The position numbers and the translations under genes were made by a program. Under the pieces are notes generated by a model. That model worked only from the letters and a program-made list of their open reading frames with translations. It did no database searches and was not told the origin of the DNA. A stretch of 59,370 nt of DNA from an uncultured Clostridia bacterium (lineage in GTDB: Bacteria > Bacillota > Clostridia > Oscillospirales > Ruminococcaceae): contig CANQYD010000010.1 of assembly GCA_947627985.1 (NCBI GenBank), forward strand, positions 1 through 59,370, written 5' to 3'. Below, one piece after another: positions 27,633 to 36,308 of this stretch. Each line of letters starts with the position of its first letter. Position 1 is the first letter of the stretch.

Positions 27633-27793
27633 CCGAAAACGGCTCCGCAGGCGCCCAAAAAAACTGCTCATATTCGGGCTTTAATTAGAATTTATGACTA
27701 AAAACGGCTTTATCCGGGCTTAGTGCGGGGTGCGGGCTTGGAAATACGGGGCTTAGAGGGGCTCGGTTTACCTTAGCGGGGGAGGGGACTGCA

Positions 27794-27878
27794 GGGCGAA
27801 GCCCGGCACGCTTCGCGTGCCCTCTGAAGACTTCGTCTTCGGAGCAGCCGATCCTTCGGATCGGCTGGGGCTTCGCCC
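27794..27878. repeat. nested palindrome element, copy C
   Basis: Arms GGGCGAAGCCC and GGGCTTCGCCC enclose hairpins GGCACGC/GCGTGCC, CTCTGAAGAC/GTCTTCGGAG and CAGCCGATCC/GGATCGGCTG, each with a TTC loop. It stands between the end of the pyr operon (pyrI stop at 27905) and the pur promoter. Confidence 0.8.
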
Positions 27879-27904
27879 GAGCCCTCCTCCCGCATCAAGC
27901 CCCG

Positions 27905-28321
27905 TCACTCAGCCTTGGTATCGCAGTAGGCGCACCTATACACTCTCTTCTCCGGGTCATCGAGCCGGAAGATGTGCTTCAGCTCCTGCTCCGTGGAGGT
28001 TATGCACCTCGGGTTTTTGCACTTTATCACGTCGATAAGCGTCTCGGGCAGCTCTATCGACTTCTTCTCGATCAGCTTCCCGCCTTTGATGATGTTTACG
28101 GTGACGTTCGGGGCGATGTATCCGATGATGTCAAAGCTCACCGGAATGTCGGCGTCGATCTTGATTATGTCCTTCCTGCCCATCTGCGAGCTGACGGCGT
28201 TTTTGATGATCGCCACGGGACAGTCAAGCTTATCCAGACCCAGCAGCTCATATAGCTTCATTCCCCGACCTGCGGGAATGTGGTCGATAACGGTGCCGTT
28301 CTTGATGGAATCAATATTCAT
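27905..28321 (-). CDS. pyrI: aspartate carbamoyltransferase regulatory chain
   Basis: Binds nucleotide effectors and assembles with PyrB trimers. 138 residues: N-terminal effector-binding domain with HIPAGRGMKLYELLGL near 14, and a C-terminal zinc domain whose four cysteines are C101, C106, C130 and C133 (CKNPRC and CAYC). Last gene of the pyr operon. Its presence means the ATCase is likely allosteric, unlike the PyrB-only enzyme of Bacillus. Confidence 0.93.
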   Translation of the reverse strand: MNIDSIKNGTVIDHIPAGRGMKLYELLGLDKLDCPVAIIKNAVSSQMGRKDIIKIDADIPVSFDIIGYIAPNVTVNIIKGGKLIEKKSIELPETLIDVIKCKNPRCITSTEQELKHIFRLDDPEKRVYRCAYCDTKAE

Positions 28322-28334
28322 CTTTCACTCCTCC

Positions 28335-29270
28335 TCAGCCGATGGTCCCGGCAGACTGCAAAAGCTTTAAAATAAGCGCCATTCTGATATATTTTCCGTT
28401 TAAGACCTGCTTGAAATAGCACGCCCTCGGGTCTTTATCGATCTCGACCGATATCTCGTTGACCCTCGGCAGAGGGTGCATGACGGACAAGTCAGCCTTT
28501 GCGTTTACCAGCCTGTCCGGGGTCAGGATATAGCTGTCCTTTAAGCGTAAATAATCCTCCTCGTTGAAGAATCTCTCCTTCTGGACCCTCGTCATGTAGA
28601 GAATGTCCAGCTCCGGCATGTATTCCTCAAGATCGGTCGTCTGGATATATTCCACCCCCGCCTTTTTTAAGATATCGTTCTTGACATAGCTCGGCAGCTT
28701 TAACTCCTCCGGGGATATCAGTATCACCCGAAGCCCTTTATATCTCGAAAGCGCGCTTATAAGCGAATGCACCGTCCTGCCGAACTTTAAGTCGCCGCAG
28801 AACCCGACCGTCAGATTTTCAAATCCTCCCTTTTCCCGGGCAATAGTCAGAAGGTCGGCAAGGGTCTGCGTCGGGTGGAAGTGCCCGCCGTCCCCGGCGT
28901 TGATGACCGGCACCGTCGAATTCTGAGCCGCAACGAGCGGCGCGCCTTCTTTCGGGTGTCTCATCGCGATGATGTCGGCGTAGCAGCTCACGACCTTGGC
29001 CGTATCCGCAACGCTTTCACCCTTTGCAGCCGACGACGACTGCGCCTCGGAAAATCCGAGAACATTCCCGCCGAGCTCGTACATAGCGGCTTCAAAACTC
29101 AGCCTTGTCCTTGTCGAAGGCTCGAAAAAGAGCGTCGCAAGCTTTTTTCCGTGACATTTTTCGGCATATTTTCCGGGATTCGCGATGATGTCGTTAGCCG
29201 TCGCGATCAGCTCCTCGATCTCGTTCACCGTCAGATCGGAAACGTCTATAAGATGTCTCAGCTCGCTCAT
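28335..29270 (-). CDS. pyrB: aspartate carbamoyltransferase catalytic chain
   Basis: Makes carbamoyl aspartate from carbamoyl phosphate and aspartate. 311 residues. Carbamoyl-phosphate loop [13 protein letters not shown] near 48-60, HPKEGAPL near 105, [15 protein letters not shown] near 126 and MHPLPR near 262 are seen. The start overlaps the pyrE stop by 4 bases; pyrI follows after 13. Confidence 0.96.
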   Translation of the reverse strand: MSELRHLIDVSDLTVNEIEELIATANDIIANPGKYAEKCHGKKLATLFFEPSTRTRLSFEAAMYELGGNVLGFSEAQSSSAAKGESVADTAKVVSCYADIIAMRHPKEGAPLVAAQNSTVPVINAGDGGHFHPTQTLADLLTIAREKGGFENLTVGFCGDLKFGRTVHSLISALSRYKGLRVILISPEELKLPSYVKNDILKKAGVEYIQTTDLEEYMPELDILYMTRVQKERFFNEEDYLRLKDSYILTPDRLVNAKADLSVMHPLPRVNEISVEIDKDPRACYFKQVLNGKYIRMALILKLLQSAGTIG

Positions 29271-29923
29271 ATCTTAGCTCCGTTCACTTCAAGATAGCTC
29301 TTGATTCTCTTGACGTCCTCTTCATGCTCGGGTTCTGCGGATAAATATTCAATAATATCATTAACATTTACCACCGACCACACCGGGAAGCCGAACTCCT
29401 GCTCGATCTCCTTCATCGCCGACATATCCGTCTTTCCTTTTTCTCCTCGGTCTACCATAATAAGGCACCCCGAGACCTTCACGCCTTCAAGCTGTGAGAG
29501 AATTTCCATGCTCTCTCTGATGGCGGTTCCAGCGGTGATGACGTCCTCGACGATGATGATCTCCTCCCCGGGCAGGGGTTTATATCCCACCAAGACCCCG
29601 CCTTCACCGTGGTCCTTAGCCTCTTTTCGGTTGAAGAAGAAGGGCAGGTCGAGCCCGTGCTTTGAAAGCGCGCAGGCGACCGATACAGCTATCGGAATGC
29701 CTTTATAAGCCGGACCGAAGAGCGCAGCCCTCTTTTTCCCGAATTTCTTAAGATAGATATCCGCGTAAAATTCCCCCAATTCGGATATCTGGTTCCCGGT
29801 CTTGATGTCGCCGGCGTTGATGAAATAGGGTATCTTCCTGCCTGATTTGGCGGTGAAATCCCCGAATTTAAGAACGCCCGCTCCTTCAAGAAAGCTGATG
29901 AATTCTCTTTTTCTTAAATCCAT
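29267..29923 (-). CDS. pyrE: orotate phosphoribosyltransferase
   Basis: Orotate + PRPP to OMP. 218 residues from the ATG at 29923, chosen because AAAGGAGG lies 7 bases upstream; a longer frame begins at 29965. The PRPP loop [16 protein letters not shown] lies near 118, and [14 protein letters not shown] near 72 is another signature. The C-terminus [14 protein letters not shown] is typical of the clostridial type. Confidence 0.95.
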   Translation of the reverse strand: MDLRKREFISFLEGAGVLKFGDFTAKSGRKIPYFINAGDIKTGNQISELGEFYADIYLKKFGKKRAALFGPAYKGIPIAVSVACALSKHGLDLPFFFNRKEAKDHGEGGVLVGYKPLPGEEIIIVEDVITAGTAIRESMEILSQLEGVKVSGCLIMVDRGEKGKTDMSAMKEIEQEFGFPVWSVVNVNDIIEYLSAEPEHEEDVKRIKSYLEVNGAKI

Positions 29924-29940
29924 AAAAATCCTCCTTTGTA

Positions 29941-30639
29941 TTATCCTACAAATTCCTTCAAGCATCTCTCATAAGCCGCAACGGGGTCGGAAGCGGCAGT
30001 CACAGGTCTACCGACGACTATATAATCGGAGCCCTCAAGCCTTGCCTGCGCCGGCGTCATGACCCTCTTCTGATCCCCTGTATCGCCGTCGGCAAATCTC
30101 ACCCCCGGGGTCACGGTCAAAAACTTTTCCCCGCAGTTTTCGTGAACTTTTTTGGCTTCAAGCGGCGAGCAGACGACCCCGTCGAGCCCCGATCTCATCG
30201 CGTTCCCGGCGTATTTCATGACCGTCTCAGCCATCGGAGTATCTATCAAAAGCTCGTTCTTTAAGGTGCCGGCGTCGGTCGATGTCAGCTGCGTGACCGC
30301 AATCAGAATCGGTCTTGAGCCGTCGGGTCTTGTGAGACCTTCAAGAGCCGCTTTCATCATCGCCGATCCGCCTGCGGCATGAAGATTGGTCATGTCCGCG
30401 TCGAGCCTTGAGAGAACCGCCATCGCCTTTTTGACGGTGTTCGGGATATCGTGAAGCTTTAAATCGAGAAATATTTTGTGTCCCCGATTTTTGATCTTTT
30501 CAACGATCTTCGGTCCCTCCGAGTAGTAGAGCTCCATGCCGATCTTGACAAAAGGCTTTTTCCCCTCGAATCTGTCAAGGAAATCAAGAGCCGTCTTTCC
30601 GTCCGCGAAATCGCAGGCGATAATTACGTCCTTACCCAT
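29941..30639 (-). CDS. pyrF: orotidine 5'-phosphate decarboxylase
   Basis: Converts OMP to UMP. 232 residues, (beta/alpha)8 barrel. Catalytic Lys-Asp network in FLDLKLHDIPNTVKKA near 58; substrate loop LLIDTPMAETV and the C-terminal VGRPVTAASDPVAAYE are seen. Starts 8 bases inside the end of pyrD. Confidence 0.95.
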   Translation of the reverse strand: MGKDVIIACDFADGKTALDFLDRFEGKKPFVKIGMELYYSEGPKIVEKIKNRGHKIFLDLKLHDIPNTVKKAMAVLSRLDADMTNLHAAGGSAMMKAALEGLTRPDGSRPILIAVTQLTSTDAGTLKNELLIDTPMAETVMKYAGNAMRSGLDGVVCSPLEAKKVHENCGEKFLTVTPGVRFADGDTGDQKRVMTPAQARLEGSDYIVVGRPVTAASDPVAAYERCLKEFVG

Positions 30640-31549
30640 TGTGCGCGCCTCCTATAATATCTTTAAGATTTTTTATGCCGTATTTTTCCATCACTGCCGG
30701 GAGCTGATCTATGATGTTTTTACACGCCATCGGATCGATAAGATTAGCGGCTCCGACCTCAACGGCGCATGCCCCGGCGAGCATCATCTCGATGACGTCC
30801 TCAGCCGAAGAAATTCCTCCCATTCCGACCACCGGCACCGACACCGCCTGCGTCACCTGATACACCATTCTTAACGCCACCGGCAGTATCGCGGGACCGG
30901 ACAGCCCGCCGGTCACGTTTTTGATGATCGGCTTGCGGGTCTTGAGATTTATCCTCATTCCCATCAGGGTATTTATAAGGCTCAGACCGTCAGCCCCCGC
31001 GTCCTCGCATGCTTTGGCGACGGATACGATGTCCGTAACATTAGGGGAGAGTTTGACTATTACCGGCTTTTTGACGGCGTTTTTTACCGCCTTGGTGACC
31101 TTTTCGGCGGCTTCGGGTGAAGTCCCGAAGCTTATGCCTCCTCCGTGGACGTTCGGGCAGGAGATATTGACCTCGAGCCAGCCGATACCGTCGCATTCAT
31201 CGAGCCGTGAGCATGTATAAACATAGTCCTCCACCGAAAACCCGGAGACGTTCGCCATCACCTTTTTGTTAAAGACTTTTCGCAGCTTCGGCAGCTCTTC
31301 CGAGATGACCTTATCCACCCCGGGATTCTGTAGCCCTACGGCGTTGAGCATTCCCGACGGGGTCTCGGCTATCCTCGGTCCGGGATTTCCGAAGCGGGGG
31401 TCTTTTGTGGTGCCTTTGAACGAGAAGGTGCCGAGTATATTTATATCGTACAGCTCGGCGAATTCATAGCCGTAGCCGAATGTGCCGCTTGCCGGTATCA
31501 CCGGGTTTGAAAGCTCAATGCCGCATAAATTCGTTCTCAGGTCCGCCAT
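30632..31549 (-). CDS. pyrD: dihydroorotate dehydrogenase, class 1B catalytic subunit
   Basis: FMN enzyme oxidising dihydroorotate with NAD through PyrK. 305 residues. ASGTFGYGYEF near 20, active-site Cys in VNISCPNVHGGG near 130 and phosphate-binding GMGGISSAEDVIEM near 240 mark class 1. The adjacent pyrK identifies subclass 1B. It overlaps pyrK by 13 bases. Confidence 0.95.
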   Translation of the reverse strand: MADLRTNLCGIELSNPVIPASGTFGYGYEFAELYDINILGTFSFKGTTKDPRFGNPGPRIAETPSGMLNAVGLQNPGVDKVISEELPKLRKVFNKKVMANVSGFSVEDYVYTCSRLDECDGIGWLEVNISCPNVHGGGISFGTSPEAAEKVTKAVKNAVKKPVIVKLSPNVTDIVSVAKACEDAGADGLSLINTLMGMRINLKTRKPIIKNVTGGLSGPAILPVALRMVYQVTQAVSVPVVGMGGISSAEDVIEMMLAGACAVEVGAANLIDPMACKNIIDQLPAVMEKYGIKNLKDIIGGAHNG

Positions 31550-32271
31550 TTGATCTCCTCCTTCATAAGAACCGGTCCGTCCCGGCAGATTCTTTTATAC
31601 CCGGTCACCGTCTCGCAGCTGCACCCCATGCACGCCCCGAAACCGCAGCCCATTCTCTCCTCAAAGCTGAACTGCCCGGAGGTTTTTATCGCGCCGTAGA
31701 CAGCTTTTAACATCGGCTCGGGTCCGCAGGTGTATACATATGAATATTTTTCCGGAAGAGCCGACGTCACAAAGCCTTTTATGCCGTATGAGCCGTCGAC
31801 CGTCGTCACGGTGACGTCGCAGCCGAGGGCTTTGAATTCATCTTCATAAAAAATCTCGGAGGAGGTGTTAAAGCCCATGACGACCGCGACCGACTTCCCC
31901 GCTGCCCGAAGCCTTTTTGCAAGAAGATACAGGGGAGGCACTCCTACCCCGCCTCCGATAAGAAGAGGATTTTCCCCGGCAGCGGACATATCGTATCCGT
32001 TTCCGAGCCCGCTTAAGATATCGAGCCCGCCCGATTTCATCTTAGACATCTGCTCGGTGCCCTTGCCGACTACCTTATATATAAGAGTCAGGATATCGCC
32101 TTCAAGATCGCACACCGAGATTGGGCGCCTAAGATAAAGCCCGTCGAGCTTGATATTTACAAACTGACCGGGACCAGTTATCGCCGAGGTATCGCCGCAA
32201 AGCGCCATTTTAAAGACATTTTCGGTAAGCGGCCCGTTGGAGATAATTTCAAAAATTCCCTGTTTCATCAT
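31537..32271 (-). CDS. pyrK: dihydroorotate dehydrogenase electron transfer subunit
   Basis: FAD and 2Fe-2S protein that carries electrons from PyrD to NAD. 244 residues. FAD-binding LRRPISVCDLEG near 47, NAD site GGGVGVPPLYLLAKRLRAAG near 105, and the iron-sulfur cysteines in MGCGFGACMGCSCET with RICRDGPV near 207-227. Starts directly at the pyrC stop (TAAATG overlap). Confidence 0.95.
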   Translation of the reverse strand: MMKQGIFEIISNGPLTENVFKMALCGDTSAITGPGQFVNIKLDGLYLRRPISVCDLEGDILTLIYKVVGKGTEQMSKMKSGGLDILSGLGNGYDMSAAGENPLLIGGGVGVPPLYLLAKRLRAAGKSVAVVMGFNTSSEIFYEDEFKALGCDVTVTTVDGSYGIKGFVTSALPEKYSYVYTCGPEPMLKAVYGAIKTSGQFSFEERMGCGFGACMGCSCETVTGYKRICRDGPVLMKEEIKWRT

Positions 32272-33468
32272 TTATCCTTTCCCGTAGACGACTTTTTCGC
32301 CGTACACCGTCATATAATTTACACCGTAAAGGGTCATGCCCGAAAAGGGGGTCGCCCTTCCCATTGAGAGGAATTCATCGGGGTTGACCTCAAATTTTTC
32401 GTTGAGATTCCAGACCGAATATCCGCTTATAGGGATATTAAAACGCTTTCTCGGGTTGACGCACATAAGCTCAATAAGCCGCTCGGCTGAGATGATCCCG
32501 GTCCTTACAAAATGCGTGTACATGACTGGGAAGGAGGTCTCGAGCCCGACGATACCGAAGGCTGAACCCGCAAGACCTTTAGATTTTTCCTCAGCCGAGT
32601 GGGGCGCGTGATCTGTCGCGATCATATCTATTGTGCCGTCGATGATACCCTCGATAAGAGCCTCTCGGTCGGATTCTGAGCGGAGCGGGGGATTCATCTT
32701 GAACCGACCGTCCTCTTTAAGCATGCCGTCGTCGAGGACAAGGTAGTGCGGACCCGTCTCGCAGGTGATGTCAACGCCTTCTTTTTTGGCATTTCTGATG
32801 AGAGCCACGCTTTCCTTTGTCGAAATGTGGCAGACGTGATATGAACAGCCGGTCTTTTTTGCAAGGGCTATGTCCCGCTCGATCTGCTTCCACTCGCTCT
32901 CTGAGCAGATACCTCTGTGTCCGAATTTATCGGCATATTCCCCAGCGTGGATATATCCTCCCTGCAAAAGTCCGTTTACCTCGCAGTGAGCTGCGATGAT
33001 CTTCCCGAGGCTCTTTGCCTTTATCATCGCCCGCTCCATCATCTCGGAATCCTGAACGCCTCTGCCGTCGTCAGAAAAAGCCGCGACAGAGCCGGATAAT
33101 CCTTCCATATCCGATAATTCCTCACCTTTTTCCGACCTTGTGATGGAGCCGTAGGGGTGAACGCCGATGACCGCGTCTTCTTTTGCGATGATGTCGGTCT
33201 GAATTTTAAGATTTTCGGGGCAGTCGGGTACCGGGTTCAGGTTCGGCATCGCGCAGATGTCGGTGAAACCGCCGTGTGCAGCTGCCATAGAGCCTGATTT
33301 TACCGTCTCCTTATAAGAAAAACCCGGCTCGCGAAGATGAACATGAACATCGCAAAAACCGGGAAAAACAGTAAATTCTCCGTCCTGAAAAGCAAACAGC
33401 CCGGAGGTCGAAAACTCGCCTCCGCTGAGTTTTTTTCTGAAAATTTCGGGATCAAAGAGGGCTCTCAT
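32272..33468 (-). CDS. pyrC: dihydroorotase
   Basis: Cyclises carbamoyl aspartate to dihydroorotate. 398 residues, metal-dependent amidohydrolase. Zinc ligands H42 and H44 in DVHVHLREPG, further ligands in AAHCE near 165 and ISTKES near 210, and the catalytic ATDHAPHS near 300. NPPLRSESDRE is typical. First gene of the pyr operon; carAB is not in the window, so carbamoyl phosphate is made elsewhere. Confidence 0.93.
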   Translation of the reverse strand: MRALFDPEIFRKKLSGGEFSTSGLFAFQDGEFTVFPGFCDVHVHLREPGFSYKETVKSGSMAAAHGGFTDICAMPNLNPVPDCPENLKIQTDIIAKEDAVIGVHPYGSITRSEKGEELSDMEGLSGSVAAFSDDGRGVQDSEMMERAMIKAKSLGKIIAAHCEVNGLLQGGYIHAGEYADKFGHRGICSESEWKQIERDIALAKKTGCSYHVCHISTKESVALIRNAKKEGVDITCETGPHYLVLDDGMLKEDGRFKMNPPLRSESDREALIEGIIDGTIDMIATDHAPHSAEEKSKGLAGSAFGIVGLETSFPVMYTHFVRTGIISAERLIELMCVNPRKRFNIPISGYSVWNLNEKFEVNPDEFLSMGRATPFSGMTLYGVNYMTVYGEKVVYGKG

Positions 33469-33494
33469 CTTTAACGTCCTTTCTGTAAAAATGT

Positions 33495-33517
33495 CCCATT
33501 TGCGCCAAAGTGGGCGC
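33495..33517 (-). promoter_or_regulatory. pyrC leader with two competing hairpins
   Basis: On the minus strand GCGCC/GGCGC (33502-33517) and CCCA-TTTG/CAAA-TGGG (33495-33514, one bulged C) share bases and cannot form together. The second is followed by ACATTTTTAC, the shape of a weak terminator. This could be an attenuator of the pyr operon; no PyrR site was recognised. Confidence 0.35.
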
Positions 33518-33534
33518 CGTGGGTCGTCTTTTAA

Positions 33535-33563
33535 AGTATAGCACAGCGGGGGAAAAATGTCAA
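33535..33563 (-). promoter_or_regulatory. pyr operon promoter
   Basis: Minus strand TTGACA (33558-33563), 17-base spacer, TATACT (33535-33540). Transcription would start near 33528, giving a leader of about 60 bases before pyrC. Confidence 0.8.
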
Positions 33564-33787
33564 CAGCGAATTGCTGCGGAGGACGAGAACAGAGGGCAGA
33601 AGACAGAATGCAGAGGACAGATGCTGCGATCGAGACTGGCTGCGATGTGCTTTTGCTTTGTGGGGTGTGAGGGTGGGGTGGTTGTTACCTATGTGCCTCT
33701 GAGTGTGGAAGGGTGGGGGAGGAGGGTTTGGAGCTTGCCTTGGGTTGCTGCTACTGTGATAGGTTGGTGAAAGGTGCGGGAGAGTGC

Positions 33788-33863
33788 AGGGCGAAGCCCG
33801 TGCGACGAAGTCGCACCGACGGCGGAGCCGTCGCGTCGAGCTGAAGCTCGACGGGGCTTCGCC
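33788..33863 (+). repeat. nested palindrome element, copy D
   Basis: Arms GGGCGAAGCCC and GGGCTTCGCCC enclose three hairpins: GTGCGAC-GAA-GTCGCAC, CGACGGC-GGA-GCCGTCG and a CGTCGAGC stem. Preceded by GAGTGCA, like copies A, G and I. Confidence 0.85.
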
Positions 33864-34088
33864 CGGGGTCCCTGCGGTTGCACAGAAGGCAGAGGGCAGA
33901 GATCAGAAGTCAGATTCTGTAGTTTGAGCCTATCAGCGTTGTATTTTTGCTTTGTAAAGCATAGGGTGGGCGCTAGGTCGTAGCTTTTGCAATTCTGCGT
34001 TAAATCGCAACAAGGTAGGGGAAGAAGGTATGGTGCTTGCCGTGGGTTGCTGTTTCTAAGATAGGTTAGTGAAAGGTGGGGGAGAGCA

Positions 34089-34164
34089 GGGCGAAGCCCG
34101 TGCGACGAAGTCGCACCGACGGCGGAGCCGTCGCGTCGAGCTAAAGCTCGACGGGGCTTCGCCC
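34089..34164 (+). repeat. nested palindrome element, copy E
   Basis: Same length and same three hairpins in the same order as copy D 301 bp away; the only difference I see is one base in the loop of the third hairpin (TGAA against TAAA). Confidence 0.85.
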
Positions 34165-34364
34165 CCAGCCCTCAGCTCCTACTCAAGCCCGTAAGCAGCA
34201 CCCACCCCCGCGCCAAGCCTTCCTCTCCTATCAAACCACGGCAGGAGCACATACCCTTGCCCCCAAGCCTTCTGCCACCGCCGTACCTCGGCAGAAACAG
34301 ATACCCTGCCTAAACCTCCACCCTCTACCCCCCTACCCTCTATGCTGCAAAACACAACACGCAC

Positions 34365-34450
34365 GGCGAAGCCCGACCGCGTGCAAGCACGCGGTCCCTG
34401 CCTCCGCTTCGCTCCGGCAGCCGGCGACTTCGTCGCCGGGGGCTTCGCCC
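34365..34450. repeat. nested palindrome element, copy F
   Basis: Arms GGCGAAGCCC and GGGCTTCGCC enclose GACCGCGTGC/GCACGCGGTC, an imperfect CTGCC...GGCAG hairpin and CCGGCGAC-TTC-GTCGCCGG. The last contains the recurring GCGAC/GTCGC core. Confidence 0.75.
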
Positions 34451-34560
34451 TCCCCCCCTTCCCCCCGCGCATAAAATCACCCCCTAATTTTTCAAAAATT
34501 TTCACACGCATTTAATCAAACCTTAATTTTACCCTGCTACAATACTAACGAAATAAGAAA

Positions 34561-34576
34561 TCCGGCAGTAGCCGGA
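34561..34576 (+). promoter_or_regulatory. hairpin in the htrA 5' leader
   Basis: TCCGGC-AGTA-GCCGGA lies between a TACAAT -10-like box (34538-34543, no convincing -35) and the AAAGGAG ribosome binding site at about 34579. It may protect or gate the message; function is inference. Confidence 0.4.
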
Positions 34577-34593
34577 GCAAAGGAGCGTTATTT

Positions 34594-35958
34594 ATGTACG
34601 AAAATAATGAAAACTACCAAAATTATCAAAATTATCAAAATGATCAGTATCAGCCCACCCCCACCGGCAAGCCCAAGAAATCCGGTGCCGGGAAGATCGT
34701 TGCGCTGGCTCTCTGCTGTTCTCTGTTCGGCGGGATCATCGGCGCCGGCGGGACTTTCGCGCTGACCAAGGGCACCGACATCATCAAAAGTGCGACATCG
34801 TCCCCCTCGACGGTCTACGAAAGCTCACGCGAGACCGAGCCCTTGAACGTCGCATTCATCGCGCCCGACAAAGAGCTCACGGCTTCCGAGGTCTATGCCA
34901 AAAACGTCGGCTCGACGGTAGGTATCACGACCTCCATCGACACCAACTTCTTCGGATATCGGACGACCGCGGCGGCTTCCGGCTCGGGATTTGTCCTGAC
35001 TGAGGACGGCTACATCGTCACTAACTATCACGTCATCGCGGACGCAAATTCCGTCACCGTCGCGACCTACGACGGCAAGAGCTACTCGGCTGACATCGTC
35101 GGTTATGATGAAGATAACGACCTCGCTATCCTCAAGATCGACGCTTCGGGGCTCACCCCGGTGGTGCTCGGAAGCTCGGAAAAGTCGAATGTCGGAGATG
35201 GGGTATGCGCGATCGGCAACCCCCTCGGCGAGCTGACATTCTCCCTGACGACCGGCGTCATCAGCGCGCTTGACAGGACGGTCACGATCGAGGGCACGCA
35301 GATGAACCTTATTCAGACCGACTGCGCGATAAATGCCGGCAACTCCGGCGGACCGCTCTTCAATATGTACGGCGAAGTCATCGGGATCACCAACGCCAAG
35401 CTCTCGAATACTTCGAGCGGTGAGACGTCGATCGACAACATCGCCTTCGCGATCCCGATCGACAGCATCAAGTCGATGATAACGAGCATCATCACCGACG
35501 GCACGGTCGAGAAGCCGTATATCGGCGTTACGATCGCGACTTTGGGCAGCGAATATCAGCGGTTCGGGCTCTCGGGCGTGTCGGTCCAGAGCGTTGAAGA
35601 GGACTCGCCCGCCGAGGAAGCGGGACTTAAGCCTGACGACATCATCACCGCCGTGAACGGTGAGAAGATCACCCAAAACAGCGACCTCACGACGGCGGTT
35701 GCAAAGAGCGCGGACGGCGACAAGCTCAGGCTCACGGTCTCAAGACAGGGCGCCGAGCAGGAGATCACCGTGACGGTCCGCGTGAAAAAGCAGTCGGCTC
35801 TGAAGGACGAGGAAGAGAAGGACGACGGTGACGGTGAAGGCGGCGCCGGCGAGCAGACGCCCGAAAACGGCGGCAACGACTTTGAAGATTTTGAAGATTT
35901 CTTCGGCGGTCGCCTCTTCCCGTGGTTCGGCTCCTCCGGCTCCGGCTCGCCGATGTAA
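34594..35958 (+). CDS. htrA: membrane-anchored HtrA-type serine protease
   Basis: Surface protease or chaperone for misfolded exported proteins. 454 residues. An N-terminal Asn/Gln-rich tail (about 1-25) precedes one membrane segment near 32-55. The trypsin-like domain has catalytic His in TNYHVIADA near 145, Asp in EDNDLAILKID near 175 and Ser in NAGNSGGPLF near 251. One PDZ domain follows (about 300-395), then an acidic Gly/Asp/Glu-rich tail. AAAGGAG precedes the ATG by 9 bases. Stands alone, with a strong terminator behind it. Confidence 0.93.
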   Translation: MYENNENYQNYQNYQNDQYQPTPTGKPKKSGAGKIVALALCCSLFGGIIGAGGTFALTKGTDIIKSATSSPSTVYESSRETEPLNVAFIAPDKELTASEVYAKNVGSTVGITTSIDTNFFGYRTTAAASGSGFVLTEDGYIVTNYHVIADANSVTVATYDGKSYSADIVGYDEDNDLAILKIDASGLTPVVLGSSEKSNVGDGVCAIGNPLGELTFSLTTGVISALDRTVTIEGTQMNLIQTDCAINAGNSGGPLFNMYGEVIGITNAKLSNTSSGETSIDNIAFAIPIDSIKSMITSIITDGTVEKPYIGVTIATLGSEYQRFGLSGVSVQSVEEDSPAEEAGLKPDDIITAVNGEKITQNSDLTTAVAKSADGDKLRLTVSRQGAEQEITVTVRVKKQSALKDEEEKDDGDGEGGAGEQTPENGGNDFEDFEDFFGGRLFPWFGSSGSGSPM

Positions 35959-35992
35959 AAATAATGTAAATAATATAAAGTGAATAATGATT

Positions 35993-36023
35993 ATCCGGGG
36001 AAGGCGGCTTCCCCGGATTTTTG
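35993..36023 (+). terminator. htrA terminator
   Basis: Perfect 11-bp stem ATCCGGGGAAG with its complement around GCGG, followed by TTTTTG. The following gap to 36308 contains the phrase GACAAGTCAAAAAGG, also at 5248-5262, and otherwise nothing I recognise. Confidence 0.9.
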
Positions 36024-36308
36024 TAGAAAAGGCGGAAGATAAATTTCACCCGCCTTTATGCGGCACGCCCGAGCGAAAGGCGGAAGAGAGAATTCAGAAG
36101 GGCAGAATCTGCGCCTATTCTAAGTCGGGACAAGTCAAAAAGGTTTTGCCCCGGGAGTGTACAAATCGCCCTCATTATCCTCGCTAATTAAATCTGTCAC
36201 CACCGGTGACGCCTTGAAATTCTGACAATCCGACTTCTGACTTCTGTCCTCTTGATGCGGTCGTTTTGACCACATCTTTTGCCCCGTCCCCTTGACGGCA
36301 TATCCAAA

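Larger units (their letters stand above)
33570..34500. repeat. composite intergenic repeat block between pyrC and htrA
   Basis: No gene is supported. Two diverged direct copies of a unit of about 300 bp are seen: 33640-33870 and 33945-34170 share a G-rich lead-in (GGAGCTTGCC / GGTGCTTGCC, then GGTTGCTG, then GATAGGTTGGTGAAAGGT-like text) and each ends in a nested palindrome. Imperfect CAGAGGGCAGA-type text occurs at 33590-33625 and 33885-33915. A third palindrome at 34365-34450 lies in text that resembles the unit in the opposite orientation. Confidence 0.65.

Noticed and set aside
27572-27790. Purine riboswitch upstream of purE
   Set aside because: The leader from the promoter is under 35 bases and lacks the conserved aptamer features.
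34825-35676. 283-codon open frame antisense to htrA
   Set aside because: htrA has all catalytic motifs on the plus strand; the antisense frame shows Asp/Arg-rich shadow composition and no start signal.
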